Shown here: positions 42,206 to 53,240 of the stretch, one piece after another | Layout of the letters: every line of letters starts with the position of its first letter | Position numbering within the stretch: the first letter of the stretch is position 1 | Source of the DNA: Panorpa germanica | Taxonomy: Eukaryota; Arthropoda; Insecta; Mecoptera; Panorpidae | Assembly: GCA_963678705.1 (NCBI GenBank) | Contig: OY783205.1 | Location: 6,944,001-7,008,000, forward strand | Direction: 5' to 3' | Length of the DNA stretch: 64,000 nucleotides | Translations under genes and position numbers: made by a program | Notes under the pieces: generated by a model | Seen by the model: the letters and a program-made list of their open reading frames with translations, nothing else | Databases searched by the model: none | Told to the model about the DNA's origin: nothing

Positions 42206-43050
42206 TCAGATTTTAGTGTTTGCAATATTTTTCCCCCACTTTTTACCTGCAGATTCAATTGAGTCAATGAGGCAATTATACCTTTTTTCCAGCGTAGTAT
42301 TGGACTGAATTTGGTTTGCTAATAAGTCTGTTTCTATTTGGTTAGAGAAATTGGCACAGTCGAATGTATTTGGTACAATATTTAATTTAAATCTTTCCTT
42401 GCCTCTGCTTGATTGACCAATTTGTGCCCCATTCATAAGAATAATGGCGTGATCTGAACCTAATTGATCCTCCATTGCGTTAAAATAAAAGCCGGCTACC
42501 AAGAGATGGAGTTGCCCATGAAAAATCGATTGCTGACGCTGTTCCTGAATGGATGTCGATTCGAGTAGGAAAACCATCATTAAAGAACATCATGTTGTTA
42601 TTATCCATCACCTGACATATAATTTTACCGCTTGGATAGTCGTAGGTGTTTTCCCAAGCAATGGCTTTAGCATTCCAGTCACCTAGAATTAGCCTTGGTT
42701 TTGGAATAGATCTTAATATTGCTGTAGTAATAGATGCTGTTGCTGGGGCATAAAGAGATACAACATTAATATGCTCATTACCCCATTTAATTTTTGCTCC
42801 TATAATTTCAATATCCCCTGAGATAGGAATTAAAATTTTGTCATCAAAAATGTTGTGGTTTATCACTAGAGCAACGCCTCCACCGTTGTTATTTCTATCT
42901 GCTCCGATTAGTTCCATATTTCTCCATTTGATTTTATAAGATGGATCAAGCCAGGTTTACGAGAGCGCGATTACTTCAATATTATTTTCGAAAGAATTTG
43001 TTTTAGATTTATCAATTTGGATTTTAAACTGCGGCAGTTTCATTGCATTA
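42206..43050 (-). pseudogene. LINE endonuclease domain
   Basis: Two overlapping frames. The first (42480-42917) reads NNNGGGVALVINHNIFDDKI, INVVSLYAPATASI and RLILGDWNAKAIAWENTYDY with PTRIDIHSGTASAIDFSWA, an APE-type endonuclease with its GDWNA and DF motifs. The second (42206-42580) holds LGSDHAIILMNGAQ, the SDH motif. A frameshift near 42500 separates them. The ORF2 start (FENNIEVIALS) is at about 43000. Confidence 0.85.
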
Positions 43051-43369
43051 TACAAGTGTTTTTATACATTATTTATTATGTTTGTCAACTAATATTTGTA
43101 TTAGAACATTTTAATATTTTTATTATCTGGGGGTGGAATGGTATGGTTATTTACAATTTCTGGCAATAATAATTTCAAATTTCTAGTAACAGTTTCTACT
43201 TGTCTACCTGGTCAGTTGCAATATTATGGTTTATCTCCTCTGAATCTCTGAACTCCTCTTCCAAATTCTCAATAATTCTAAAAGTTTCTTAACAAACTCT
43301 GATTTCTTAATTATCTCTGTTTTCTTAACTTTATCGGTTTTATTTACGGGAATTGGCTTATAGAGTTCG

Positions 43370-44336
43370 TTTTCCTTTGCCTTTTGCGTTGCCACGTCCT
43401 TTTCTTTACTTCTCGGGGGGATCTGCGGGGTTCTGAAATTTTTAGAACTCTACGAATTTTTCTTTCTGGTTCACCGCTTATAATACAGTCTGTAATCTTC
43501 TTCTTATTTATACTCTCTTCCAAAGAAGGGAACTCAAAGAGATTTAATTTAAATACCTCTTTCCCAAGATCAATTTTAATTTTTTCTATATAGGTACCTT
43601 TAGCTTCGTTTTTGTTTTTTAATTCTAAGTATTTGCTGGATCTATCATCAGCTTTATGGTCTTGTTTACAGTTATGACAAACTATCTTCTCTTTCTTGCT
43701 ACTTAAAGAGCTGTGATCTCTACCACAAAATTGGCAATATTCAGCACTTCTGCAGAAATTAGTGGAGTGGCCAAATTTCTAGCACCGACGACACTGTCTA
43801 ATTCTCTGTATATATACTGAAACTGGTTAAAGGATACCCTGGAAGGCTATATATTCCGGGATCTTATCCCCGCTAAAAGATATTGGGCATTTCCACGTAG
43901 GAGTCTTTTTGCCTTTCTCAATTCGTCCTCCTCTTAGATTTAATAATCTAATAAAATCGGTAATTTTTTGTGCTAATTGTCTACTATTTTTGGTAAAACC
44001 TACTGCGTCATGTAGAAATACGTTCTCTAGATTATCGGGGTGTAAGTCGATTAATCCCTGCACTTCTACCAAATTCTTTGGAATTATGCTCTTGTATTTA
44101 GCTAGAACTATGGCGTCTTCTATTACTTTATTAGCCAGAAATGGGCAAGCACTAATGACAGCAATAATGTTGATCTCCTTGTAATTTAACAGTAAATATT
44201 GTGCTATAAAGGCAGGTTTTGTATTGTAACAAATTGGTTTTAGAATTACCAAGCTCACGCCTGAATAACTATGTGGATAATAGCTGGTTCTTATCCTTTT
44301 TGCTTCAAAAAAGGTCTTTCTCATGAGACCTGTCAT
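43370..44336 (-). pseudogene. LINE ORF1, copy 2
   Basis: 43827-44336 reads FFEAKRIRTSYYPHSYSGVS, TKPAFIAQYLLLNYKEINII, LHPDNLENVFLHDAVG and TPTWKCPISFSGDKIPEYIA. Further left, in broken frame, come the zinc-knuckle words (FGHSTNFCRSAEYCQFCG) and, at 43400-43560, FPSLEESINKKKITDCIISG-like text. It is about 90 percent alike to copy 1 by eye. It lacks the gypsy insertion and so shows the undisturbed target site (TTTCCCAAG next to ATCAATTTT). Confidence 0.82.
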
Positions 44337-44427
44337 TCATAATTATAACCTTACTTTTACTTAACACAAATAAAAAAAAATTATCTATTACTTCATTTTT
44401 ACACTTTACTATTTTTACTTTACTTTA

Positions 44428-44593
44428 ACAAGAACCATATTTCATAAATTATTGTTGGTGATATAGTTATCACTTTTACAATACCCAAAAGAGGTTTTTT
44501 ATTGTTGAATTCATTTAACTATAAAAAATCTATTTTGGCTATTGTAAAAGATTTAAATATCAACAACAACAATTTATGAAATTTGGTTCTTGT
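44428..44593. mobile_element. 166-bp palindromic MITE with TTA target duplication
   Basis: The left arm, ACAAGAACCATATTTCATAA then ATTATTGTTG, is the inverted form of the right arm (ACAACAATTTATGAAATTTG then GTTCTTGT). Pairing continues inward through CTTTTACAATACCCAAAAG and its partner, so almost the whole element can fold into one hairpin with about 75-base arms. TTA lies at 44425-44427 and 44594-44596. A TTA target duplication suggests Harbinger-type mobilisation. It lies at the 5' edge of the LINE copy 2. Confidence 0.87.
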
Positions 44594-44596
44594 TTA

Positions 44597-46029
44597 GAAA
44601 TGGTATGCATAATTTTTTTTTATTACTAGTTTTCCTGGAGTATTATACCATTTTGGAATCCTGAAGAGTTGCGAAAATTTAAAAAAAAACTTGCAATAGT
44701 AGTGTTAATACTTTTTTTTTACACCCAGATGAGTTAAAGTTGACTGAAAGTAAAAATCTTTAAAAATTTTAAAGAAAAAAATAAATTTGATTGAATTTTG
44801 TGTAAAAACTACTAGCATTCTACGAGTTTTAATACTTGTGATGGATAGCAGTGCTATTTAGGTTGCCGATACAAAAAAAAAAATCAGAAATATTTTAAAA
44901 ATTGTGGTCATAGTAGTTAAAAACATCTTAAGGTGTTCCAATTTTTTAAAAAAAAATTATTTTTTTTCTAATTCCTAAACAAAAAAAGTTAGCGACAGTG
45001 TTAAAGCTAGTATTATTATATAAGTAATAATCAATAATTAAATAAAATACACTTTCACTTAAATACTGTGTATTAAGAAATTCCCTATTTTATAAATTTG
45101 TGAAATTTATATTTTTTTTAAATAATAAACATTTGCTGTTCAATCAGTTCTACTCTGAATGATTACATATTATTATTTCTTTTCCATAAAGTTATAAATA
45201 TAAATTATTTTGTTAAATGTTTAATAATAATTTCTTTGTGTATAAAGCTATAGTCTATACATATTGATTTCGATACAATATACATATATTGATAAGCTAT
45301 TTATAATCTCATTTTATATTTGCATTTATATTTCTTTATATATTGTTGCAATATGTGTTGTATAAATTTTACTTGATAGTATTAATTTCCTGACATTCTA
45401 TATAATATTACAAGATGCATGAATATTGGTTTAGAAATATTTGCCATATCAATCAATATGCAAACATATTAATAGAGCAAAGAGTTCTATATTAAATGAC
45501 AATTATTGTGACATTAGGTATTTTAAAACATATCTAAATGTTACTCGCCAATACTTAAAATATAACTGAATCATTAAAATTGCAGCTATTCACTTTAAGT
45601 TATTAATTATTAACATTAACTTGCAGGTATTAATATTTTAAATTATATACCTAGAATTAACTTTATCCTGTCTGATGATATAAATGTACATATGTATTTA
45701 CATTTATTGTTATGAGATTATTACACTCTTTATTGCAAGTATTTTTATTAAACTTAACCCTATATAAGAGGGCTTATGTAGAGGTTTTTACATTTAACAC
45801 CGTCTAATATTTTTAGATATGACATAATGATATTCTAAAATGTAGTATCGGACTCTTTGCAGAGTACTGACTAATTGAAATATTTCTAATTGTCCAATAA
45901 CTAAAATATAATAAAATATAGCAAACTATATAATATGTCTACTTTTTATATTTTAAAAATCTGTGCCTTGATGCTAATAGGACAAATATCAATAATTCCA
46001 CATTTAAAAAAATAAAAAATTGTTTTACA
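44597..46029. other. AT-rich stretch without recognised genes
   Basis: About 1.4 kb of AT-rich DNA with poly-A and poly-T runs (44660-44990) and TATA-rich stretches (45240-45370). I find no long frame on either strand, no clear terminal repeats and no motif. It could be old TE or ancient spacer DNA. Confidence 0.5.
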
Positions 46030-46375
46030 TTACATTGGTTACATTTAAACTAGATCTTCCTTGCAGTAATATTGTGCTCCAGATAATCAATTTACAGCAA
46101 TATTGAAGTTTAATAAGCAATATTTCTATATTATACCTCATAATCAATTTTCGAAGATGGTGTGGAACAATGTGGACAATGTGCAACACTTTGTTCAATT
46201 CACAATAATGACTCAACATGTGTGGGTTTGGGTGTTTTTATTTTATGTATTTAACTAAACACCCAAATTAATGTGTATATATTGATGATGTTTCGTTTAA
46301 TAAAACCATTAAAAATTATTTAACCTTTATTTTACTTTTATAATTGTGAAAGATGAACATACTCTTTTAACCAGG
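46030..46375 (-). repeat. BEL-type LTR fragment
   Basis: This aligns with 40540-40915, in the same orientation: AAACTAGATCTT, CTCCAGATAATCAATT, CCTCATAATCAATTTTC, GGGTTTGGGTGT and AAACACCCAAATTAATGTGTAT. The 38-bp tandem block of the other LTR is absent here. The end at about 46375 is abrupt, before the LTR's TGTTAAAG end. It may be a truncated solo LTR. Confidence 0.75.
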
Positions 46376-46762
46376 GTCCGCACACTCTCCAACAAATTTT
46401 TCGTACTAAATTTGACATCATTTTGACATGTGGCAGTCTCATAACGGAAAATTGGAACTAAGTGGGAGGAGCCTATATTTCAAATTCAATTATTATTTGA
46501 GTTTAAAGAAAACTGTGTACAAAAGAACTTAAATATGAAGCAATAGAAAAAGAAATACTAAAAGTTAGGCACGTATACCTTTAATACTAGCTTTTTAAAA
46601 ATCTGTAGCCCCTCATTTGCATTTAATCTAAATCAAAGCGTAGATCATTTCTATTCAGCAAGGTATGCATACTGCCACACCATTTATTTGACAGAGTTCT
46701 AATAGCCGTTTAAAAGTAATATTATTCACCAGCATAGTTTCGTATTCTGCTTTGTTCTCCAC
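46376..46762. other. spacer left of the Harbinger element
   Basis: About 390 bases, AT-rich, without a frame or repeat that I can name. Its right end, ending ACTTA, is the target of the Harbinger element. It matches nothing seen on the other side apart from the TTA. Confidence 0.4.
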
Positions 46763-46765
46763 TTA

Positions 46766-46860
46766 GGCCCGGTTTTATGGTCTTTTATTTACTTCGGGGT
46801 TACGAAACCCCGAGTTAGCTTAGTTCGGTACTTATTTTTGTATCGGGTTTTATGGTCCAA
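46766..46860. repeat. left terminal and subterminal region of the Harbinger element
   Basis: Terminal inverted repeat GGCCCGGTTTTATGGTC at 46766 is followed by an internal palindrome (TTCGGGGTTACGAAACCCCG) and GAGTTAGC and GTTCGGTA words that recur, inverted, near the right end (49750-49926). Such subterminal repeats are likely transposase-binding sites in this superfamily; this is inferred, not shown. Confidence 0.8.
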
Positions 46861-47020
46861 ATTTAATCCCGGGTTAGTTAATACTGAGATAAATAAATAA
46901 ACCGTAACGTAAACCATTCATTTTACGGCAAGTGGTACGTAGTAGATTTAAATGTTTATGAAATGGGAATATTTGTTTACATTAGTAAATGTCAGATTCA
47001 GTTTAATTATTGTTTTAAAA

Positions 47021-48227
47021 ATGTCTGACAAGAGAACACGTACGTTTAATTTCTCTATTGAGGATTGCCAAGTTCTAATAGATGCGGTGGAAAGTTTCAA
47101 GCCAATTGTTTTAAACACGAAAACGGATGGAGTCACTTCCAGAATTAAGGTATGTACTAATTGTCTAATATTATTGCAAGTATTTCATATAAATAAAGAA
47201 AAATAATTACTAGGAGAAGGCTTGGGATGACATTACGGCTATGTTTAACACCAGAGGTGTCTTGCAGAGGTCTAAAGAAAACCTCAAACTTAAATTTAAG
47301 GCAATAAAAAAGGATACAAGAAAATTATCAGCAGCAGATAGAAAATCAATATTTGGTACAGGAGGTGGACCGGCAACAAATCCGCAAATGAACAATGTCC
47401 TTTACAGAGTTAAAGATTTCATTAAGTTATCGGCTGAGGGTGAAGAAGGTATATTAGATTCGGATATTATAAATTTACCAGGTATGTAATTTAACTCATG
47501 TACTCAATACACCTTTCTCGATATGATATTTCTATGCATATAAATACGTGTAATTTAAGGTCCGATACCACATACCCAAGAGTCTCGTATGGCAACAGAT
47601 GAGGGAGCATATGTTAGAGAACTAATGCAAGAAGAGGATACTGAAGGTAAAGTAAAAATATTATGTGGTTTTGAAAATGTTTACTTAAAATTATGAAGAC
47701 GAATAAATAATTATTATACTTCATTATAGAGCCTGTACAACAACATAGCTGGGAGGATTATACACCAGCTATGTTGTCCATGAAGGTGCATCCTTTTTTA
47801 AAAGAACCCAACGAAAATAATGTGCTAAGTCAAACTCCAATAAACGTAGAAGCGTCAACGTGTAATAATAATAACATTGATAATGATATATGTTACAACA
47901 ATAACAGATACAATAATAAACATATTAATTATAGCAAAAGTGATCAGCAACGAAGATGCAGCAACACCGACGCATGCTGTTCAACTAAAAAGAAGACTCC
48001 CCAGTTTGCCAATTACACAGACAATTAAGCAGTCAAAGAAAAAGCAAAAAATTTCTTCAAGGGTTGAAGCAAGAGCAAATGTAGCAGAAACGCAAATACA
48101 TCTTCTCGAAAAGGAGCACTGGGAAAATGAGAAAAGAAAAAATGAACTCCATGAGTTACAAAAAAAAGAACACAGTGAAAATGAGAACAGGAGAAATGAA
48201 ATACATATATTACAAAAAAAAAAATAG
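47021..48227 (+). CDS. Myb/SANT-like DNA-binding protein of the Harbinger element (five exons)
   Basis: Join 47021-47149, 47214-47481, 47560-47646, 47730-47861, 47935-48227: 302 codons in frame. All four introns begin GT and end AG, are 64-101 bases long, and keep phase. The N-terminus (MSDKRTRTFNFSIEDCQVLI, AWDDITAMFNTRGVLQRSKE, LKLKFKAIKKDTRKLSAADR) is a Myb/SANT-like (MADF/zeste-like) DNA-binding domain. In known Harbinger elements such a protein brings the transposase to the nucleus and to the element ends. Exon 5 is a basic coiled coil. The last 11-A run before TAG may hide a one-base indel, because a second frame continues for about 23 codons as IEIEIECENIKLKLLKKN. Confidence 0.85.
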
Positions 48228-48432
48228 AAATAGAAATAGAATGTGAAAACATTAAATTAAAATTACTAAAAAAAAATCTTGAAAATAAAAAATGAAAGAA
48301 TACTTTATAAAGATTATTTCAATTAAGATGATATATTATAAATTGTACAATTAATACATAATAAACTATAGTACAAAAAATATATATATATATATTTATA
48401 TATTAGATAATATTATATATTAATTTAGACAA

Positions 48433-49667
48433 TTAGGTATCCCTGTTTCTAATTCTGTCGCGAAAATAGGAAATAAATACATTTCTGCTTCCAATCTGGC
48501 TTCCATTATCTTCAACAGTAGCAGAAATATTCCCTTCGGAAATAGCTCTTGCAAGTGATACTCTTGTTTCTGAATCTTCTGGTGGCTCTTGTTCTTTCTC
48601 CATTATAGCAATATTATGCAATACTGCACATGCTACAATTATGCCTTGTACTGATGTCTTCTTTAACCGAATACCCATAGCTAAGACTGGGAATCTTCTT
48701 TTCAATACACCATATTGTCTCTCCACAACATTCCTCGTTCTAATTTGCGACTCATTAAACAACTGGTGTTCAGGTAAAGTGCAATGCCTCAGTGGTGGTA
48801 TCATAAAGGGTTTGCATGCATAACCAGAATCACACAATAATACATTATTGCAAAATACTCCTAACTCAAACTGCGATTGTATCCTTGAATTTTCAAAAAT
48901 TGTAGAATCATGAGTTGAGCCAGGCCATCTGGCTACAACATCTAGGATTTTCAAGGAATGATCAGATATTGTTTGTACATTGTACGAGAAATATCCCTTT
49001 CTATTCCTATATACTTCGGCATCGGCACCTCCTGGAGATTGTATTTTAACATGGGTGCAGTCTATGGCTCCTATTACCCTTGGAAAGCTGGCTATGTTGT
49101 AAAAGCCCATATTTACTGCTTGTATTTCTGAGACAGTTGTTGGCATTTTTACATACGCTGGTCTTAATTCTGCTATTGCAGTAGTGACTCAATGAACTGT
49201 TCTAGATGCTGTTGACTTATGCACTCCAGAAAAATCTCCAACCACAATTAAAAAACTCCCTGTTGCATAATATCTCAGAGTCAATAACAACTGATTCATT
49301 GGAGATAGAGACGTAGTATCATTTCTGAAACACATACACAGATAACTAGTGTGCATTATTTTAAGGTTATGCTTAAGTGATTTTACAGTATAAGTATATA
49401 CATATAGCTGTGTTTTATATATTACCTGCTACTTGAAAATTCCAACTTGTCATTAATGAGATCTAAAATATTCAATACAGTTGCCTTTTGGAAGCGAAAT
49501 TTTTCATAGAAATGCATGTCATTTAAGTCATGCAAATAATTTGGTTTTTTTTTAATAATTTTCTTATTTCTCAACTTAATACTATATTCGTATAAGAGCT
49601 GGTCTTCCTCATCATCTGTTATTGCTAATTGATTATGGTCACTCACAAATAATAAAGAATTCATCAT
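48433..49667 (-). pseudogene. Harbinger DDE_4 transposase (HARBI1-like), one in-frame stop
   Basis: Two exons join: 49667-49426 and 49324-48433, with a 101-base intron (GTAATA donor, TTTCAG acceptor) that keeps phase, giving 377 codons. Exon 1 reads NDMHFYEKFRFQKATVLNIL. Exon 2 begins TSLSPMNQLLLTLRYYATGS and contains VIGAIDCTHVKIQSP (first Asp), ARWPGSTHDSTIFENS (second Asp) and ESQIRTRNVVERQYGVLKRR (Glu), so the DDE triad is present. A TGA at 49189-49191 interrupts the frame after the first conserved block; a stop here makes this copy non-autonomous unless it is a sequencing error. It is convergent with the Myb-like gene. Confidence 0.9.
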
Positions 49668-49929
49668 AAATAATTTAATTTATTAATATTATAATCTAAA
49701 ATATTATAATAATGATAGCTAAACTGGCTGAGATAGCATGATATTTTATCTCTGTTGCACACTTACTCCGGGAGTTAAGCATTTAAACCTTGATTTTTGA
49801 CGGGATATCTTACTCCGCGATTTTAGTTCCGAGTTAGCGTTAACCCTTGACCATAAAACTCATTTTTCGTTTAATTCGGGAGTTAGCTATTTAGTTCGGT
49901 AGTAAGACGAACCATAAAACCGGGCCTTA

Positions 49930-50630
49930 GAGCAGCATATACGTCGGTGAAGTTAGCAGCCGATTCGATAGCAGTCGATTCGGACTAGTGTTGTAAATCA
50001 AAACTAATTCGGTGTTAAATCGAACTTTAAATTACATGGCTAATTGGAACATTTAAGCAAATATTTAAGTGATAATAGTCTGTAGAAGTATTAAGTAACC
50101 TAAATATTATTATATAATGTATAAATTCACCAATTAGTGTCTTATATTGCTGTTTTATTATAGGAAAATAAAACGCAAACGAACATCTAAAACCTCATTA
50201 TTTAAGGAGGTACAGAAGGTACCGTCAATATAAAAAGTTTATCTCTGGGTAATATGAAATACGAACATGTGACGAGCAAATATTGGAACTGTACCTTTGA
50301 AAATAAATTTTTCAATACCCTATTAAAGTACTTTTTGCCTGCTAAAATGATTTTTTTATGCATATAATAGTTTAATAAATAAAAAATTACCTATAATTAA
50401 TATCAAATTGAAATTAATTCCATTTAAATCCAAATTAAATATTTTGAAAAATTAATAAAGAATTTGGCAACGCTGTAAATTTTTCGTATGTTGACGCATG
50501 CGTGTTTTGGTTTTTATTTGACAGCCAAATTGTTATATTTTATATAATATTTATAGATATATTAAATATTATATACTGTGCAAATATTAAAAATATTATT
50601 TACAATAGTGTGCAATAGAGTGTAATAAAA
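49930..50630. other. spacer right of the Harbinger element
   Basis: About 700 bases, AT-rich. The first 60 include GCCGATTCGATAGCAGTCGA and no coding frame. A run of TATAATATTTATAGATATAT-type sequence lies just upstream (50540-50600) of the relic gene start. No promoter motif can be set. Confidence 0.4.
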
Positions 50631-52069
50631 ATGAGTGAAGAAACAAAACGTTATTATTGGAAAGGAAAAAGAGTTACTAAAAAGAATTTTAACCAACGAG
50701 TCGCTCAGAATAAATCAGGACAAAAAAGAAAAATAATAGATAACCCAATATCTCCCATATGTAATATCGCACAGGGAAGGAGAATAATAGAAATAGATCA
50801 TTTGGCTAAACACATGAAACGTATGAAATGTAATGGATTATTGGATTTAAATGTTTAGGTCAATTTAATAAATAGTATATAAATAATCTTGTGCTAACTG
50901 ACAAGCAGCATGAAGTGACTGATTCTACTACAAAAAACGCTTTGACGTCAATTCCAAAGTTGTCATTGGTTAATATATTAGACAATAGAAAATAATTATA
51001 TATGTGTATTGTGTATGTAATATATATGCACTAATTTCCTAGGTGCGCTACATGCTGGGATGGGATCAACACATCTAAACAAGCTTGTAGCGTCATTAAA
51101 TATTCCATCACTTGATGGAAAAACTTTCAAAAATTATGAATATGAAATAGGAACAACTATTGAGGAGGTGGCGAAGGATAGTTGTCGTGAATGGGCCAAA
51201 GTCGAACGAAAAATGACAATTCAAAATTCTGAGAAAATTCAAAAGCTGTTGTAAGCATTGTAAATTAAATTATTTCATCTTTAAAATTGGCAATCGATTG
51301 AAAATTAGTATATAAATATTTTAGACTTATGAATATTTTCATTCTGCTTAATTGTTCATGTAAAAATATATGTTACAGACCACAAAGTGCACCGTCCAAT
51401 TTCATTCTGCCTGAATTAAATACAAGACCGACAGAGTCTGCAATAAAAGCTGCCATGCAGAACAATGAAGAAACCATGTCTATTTCGGTTGATGATGATA
51501 CCTTTGAGAAAAATGATTGAGTTGAGAAAAATAATTGTGAGGGGTTAATTGATGTTGAAAATTCGAAGGAAACATATGATGGTGTTGTACGTGTTACTGC
51601 ATCAAATGATATGGGTTACAGTACCAAAGGAAGAGGACGGACATATGATAGCAAAATCTCTGCCTCTCATCAAATCAAGACAGATCGTAAAGGAAAAGGA
51701 AAGTGCACTCTAACTGGTCTAGCTTCGTGGCTTAATATTCCTGCTGACAGTGCTCATAATGCTGTGTATGATGTTCTTATGTTACTGAAAATCTGTGAAA
51801 ATCTTAAAATAACTACTGATCAGATCAGTAAACGTAAAATTACTTGGAATGATTCCATTGTTAACATTCAAAAAACAGAAAATGTAGCTATAATTTTAAA
51901 AACAATAATTCCATTACATAATTGTATATCAGTTGGAATGAGAAGGAAGTTAGCAGAAGCTAACATAAGTTACAATGATTTAATGAAAACATTTCGTGAA
52001 GATGGAGACGCTGGTATTAGAAAATTATTAGGAAAAGATGAAAAGGGAAAAGTTCGAGTCTCGAAGTAA
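50631..52069 (+). pseudogene. relic: MULE-like N-terminal exons joined to a DEDD-exonuclease-like tail
   Basis: First exon-like part (50631-50858) reads NIAQGRRIIEIDHLAKHMKR. A second (51046-51254) begins after a TTTCCTAG acceptor with GALHAGMGSTHLNKLVASLN, then TIEEVAKDSCREWAKVERKM. A third (51585-51640) gives ASNDMGYSTKGRGRTYDSK. These fit, in that order, uncharacterised MULE-like proteins of invertebrates. From about 51690 the text changes: LTGLASWLNIPADSAHNAVY, DVLMLLKICENLKI and GMRRKLAEANISYNDLMKTF resemble the end of a DEDD exonuclease family found in insect TE proteins (HN..D pattern). Stops and missing cores show a relic. I infer that a deletion fused two genes of one element. Confidence 0.55.
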
Positions 52070-52191
52070 AAACAAATTATCAGTAGCCTGTTGAATTATT
52101 TAAAAATATAAAATCCTAAAATGTATTATCTGAATTTAATGAACAATTCATATATATTTACATTTAATTGTATGAATTATAGTGAAATATA
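52070..52191. other. short AT-rich spacer
   Basis: It runs from the end of the exonuclease-like relic to the start of the second 0.9-kb repeat copy. It holds AT-rich sequence and an ATATATT stretch only. Confidence 0.4.
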
Positions 52192-53199
52192 TGTGGTGTA
52201 GAAATCTAAAACCATCCCGGTTAAGACTCCAATTGTGGGGTAGAAATATAATTCTATCTAGGTTGATGCCTCCAATTGTGGGTGACAATAATCCTATCCT
52301 TATTTATGTTTCAATTTAGCAGTCTAATGATAACAATCCTAAAGTTGAGCCCCCAGCATCATATAGTTCATTACAAATAAGTAACACTTAACTAAAGTTA
52401 ATAATAGTTCATTTATTCATTCACATATTATACATTACATTACAATAAAGTTAATCTATCAAAAGAGAGTCCACAATAATATAGCACTTGTTAACAAACA
52501 ATACTTAGGTTTGAAGACCTTATTACAATGATTGCTTATAACAAAATAATGCGCATTAACATAGTACATTCACACATTTACAATGATGAAAATAACCTAA
52601 CATTCAACACTATAGTTCTGTGCAAACACTCCACTATTTATGCCTATAACAATATCAAATATTACACCTAGTAATACTGATTACAATTTTAAATGATATT
52701 AACCACTCGTTAACACATTTCTTAAATTCACAAAAAGACGCCATATAACACTCTGTGTATCAGCCATTCTTTTTTTTTTTATTCTCCAGTCCTTATAACA
52801 ATATCAAACATCACAACTAGTAATACTGATTGCACTTTTAAATGATATTAACCACTCGTTAACACATTTCTAAATACTATTAAGAACTACTTAATATATT
52901 TCCTGAATTCACAAATGACCTCCATACAAACTGTGTATGCTCGCTATTCGCCATTTTCTTATTCAACTGTTGCTTGTACCACATGTCCGTAATGACTCGT
53001 AAGCATACACTACAGCGAGTGTCTGCGTTTGAGAGTTCGGGGTTTACAACAGCAAAATTAGTTAGTGTCTGTTGTCAAGAGTACATTTAAATATATCCTA
53101 ATATTATCCAAGATCTTAACCTAAATTACAGAGTTCTTTTAACTATGGTTTCTTATAACTAATTATAATTAAACTTAAATCTAATCTAAACCTAATCCC

Positions 53200-53202
<3 letters not shown>
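52192..53202. repeat. interspersed repeat with TG...CA ends, copy 2 (1.01 kb)
   Basis: Same unit as 7990-8860. It starts TGTGGTGTAG and ends CTAATCCCACA, with ATATA flanks. It carries an extra tandem duplication of about 100 bases: a block with AACAATATCAAA and ATTAACCACTCGTTAACACA occurs near 52650-52720 and again near 52795-52868. That explains the greater length. No coding frame. Confidence 0.75.

Positions 53203-53236
<34 letters not shown>
53203..53236. repeat. (TA)n microsatellite
   Basis: About 15 tandem TA units directly next to the repeat's CA end. It is probably expanded from the TA-rich target site. Confidence 0.9.

Positions 53237-53240
<4 letters not shown>

Larger units (their letters stand above)
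41083..44424 (-). mobile_element. I/Jockey-like LINE, copy 2, internally deleted
   Basis: ORF1 (44336-43370), the endonuclease (about 43050-42206) and RT pieces (42160-41090) occur in LINE order on the minus strand. The middle of RT, including the FADD box, is missing. Similarity to copy 1 (28655-27778 and 24676-24380) runs from the 5' end near 44424. The 3' side is cut by the BEL LTR at 41082 within the ORF2 RT end. Confidence 0.83.
46766..49926. mobile_element. complete PIF/Harbinger transposon (3.16 kb), two genes
   Basis: The left end GGCCCGGTTTTATGGTC is the inverted form of the right end GAACCATAAAACCGGGCC, and TTA flanks both sides (46763-46765 and 49927-49929). Subterminal parts are rich in GGGGTTACGAAACCCCG and GTTAG/GAGTTAGC-type words near both ends. 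Inside are a Myb/SANT-like gene (+) and a DDE_4 transposase gene (-), meeting tail to tail with about 200 bases between. This is the standard two-gene layout of animal PIF/Harbinger elements. Only one nonsense codon is visible in the transposase. Confidence 0.93.

Noticed and set aside
44597-46029. Open frames in the AT-rich gap
   Set aside because: Frames are short, low-complexity and not supported by any motif.
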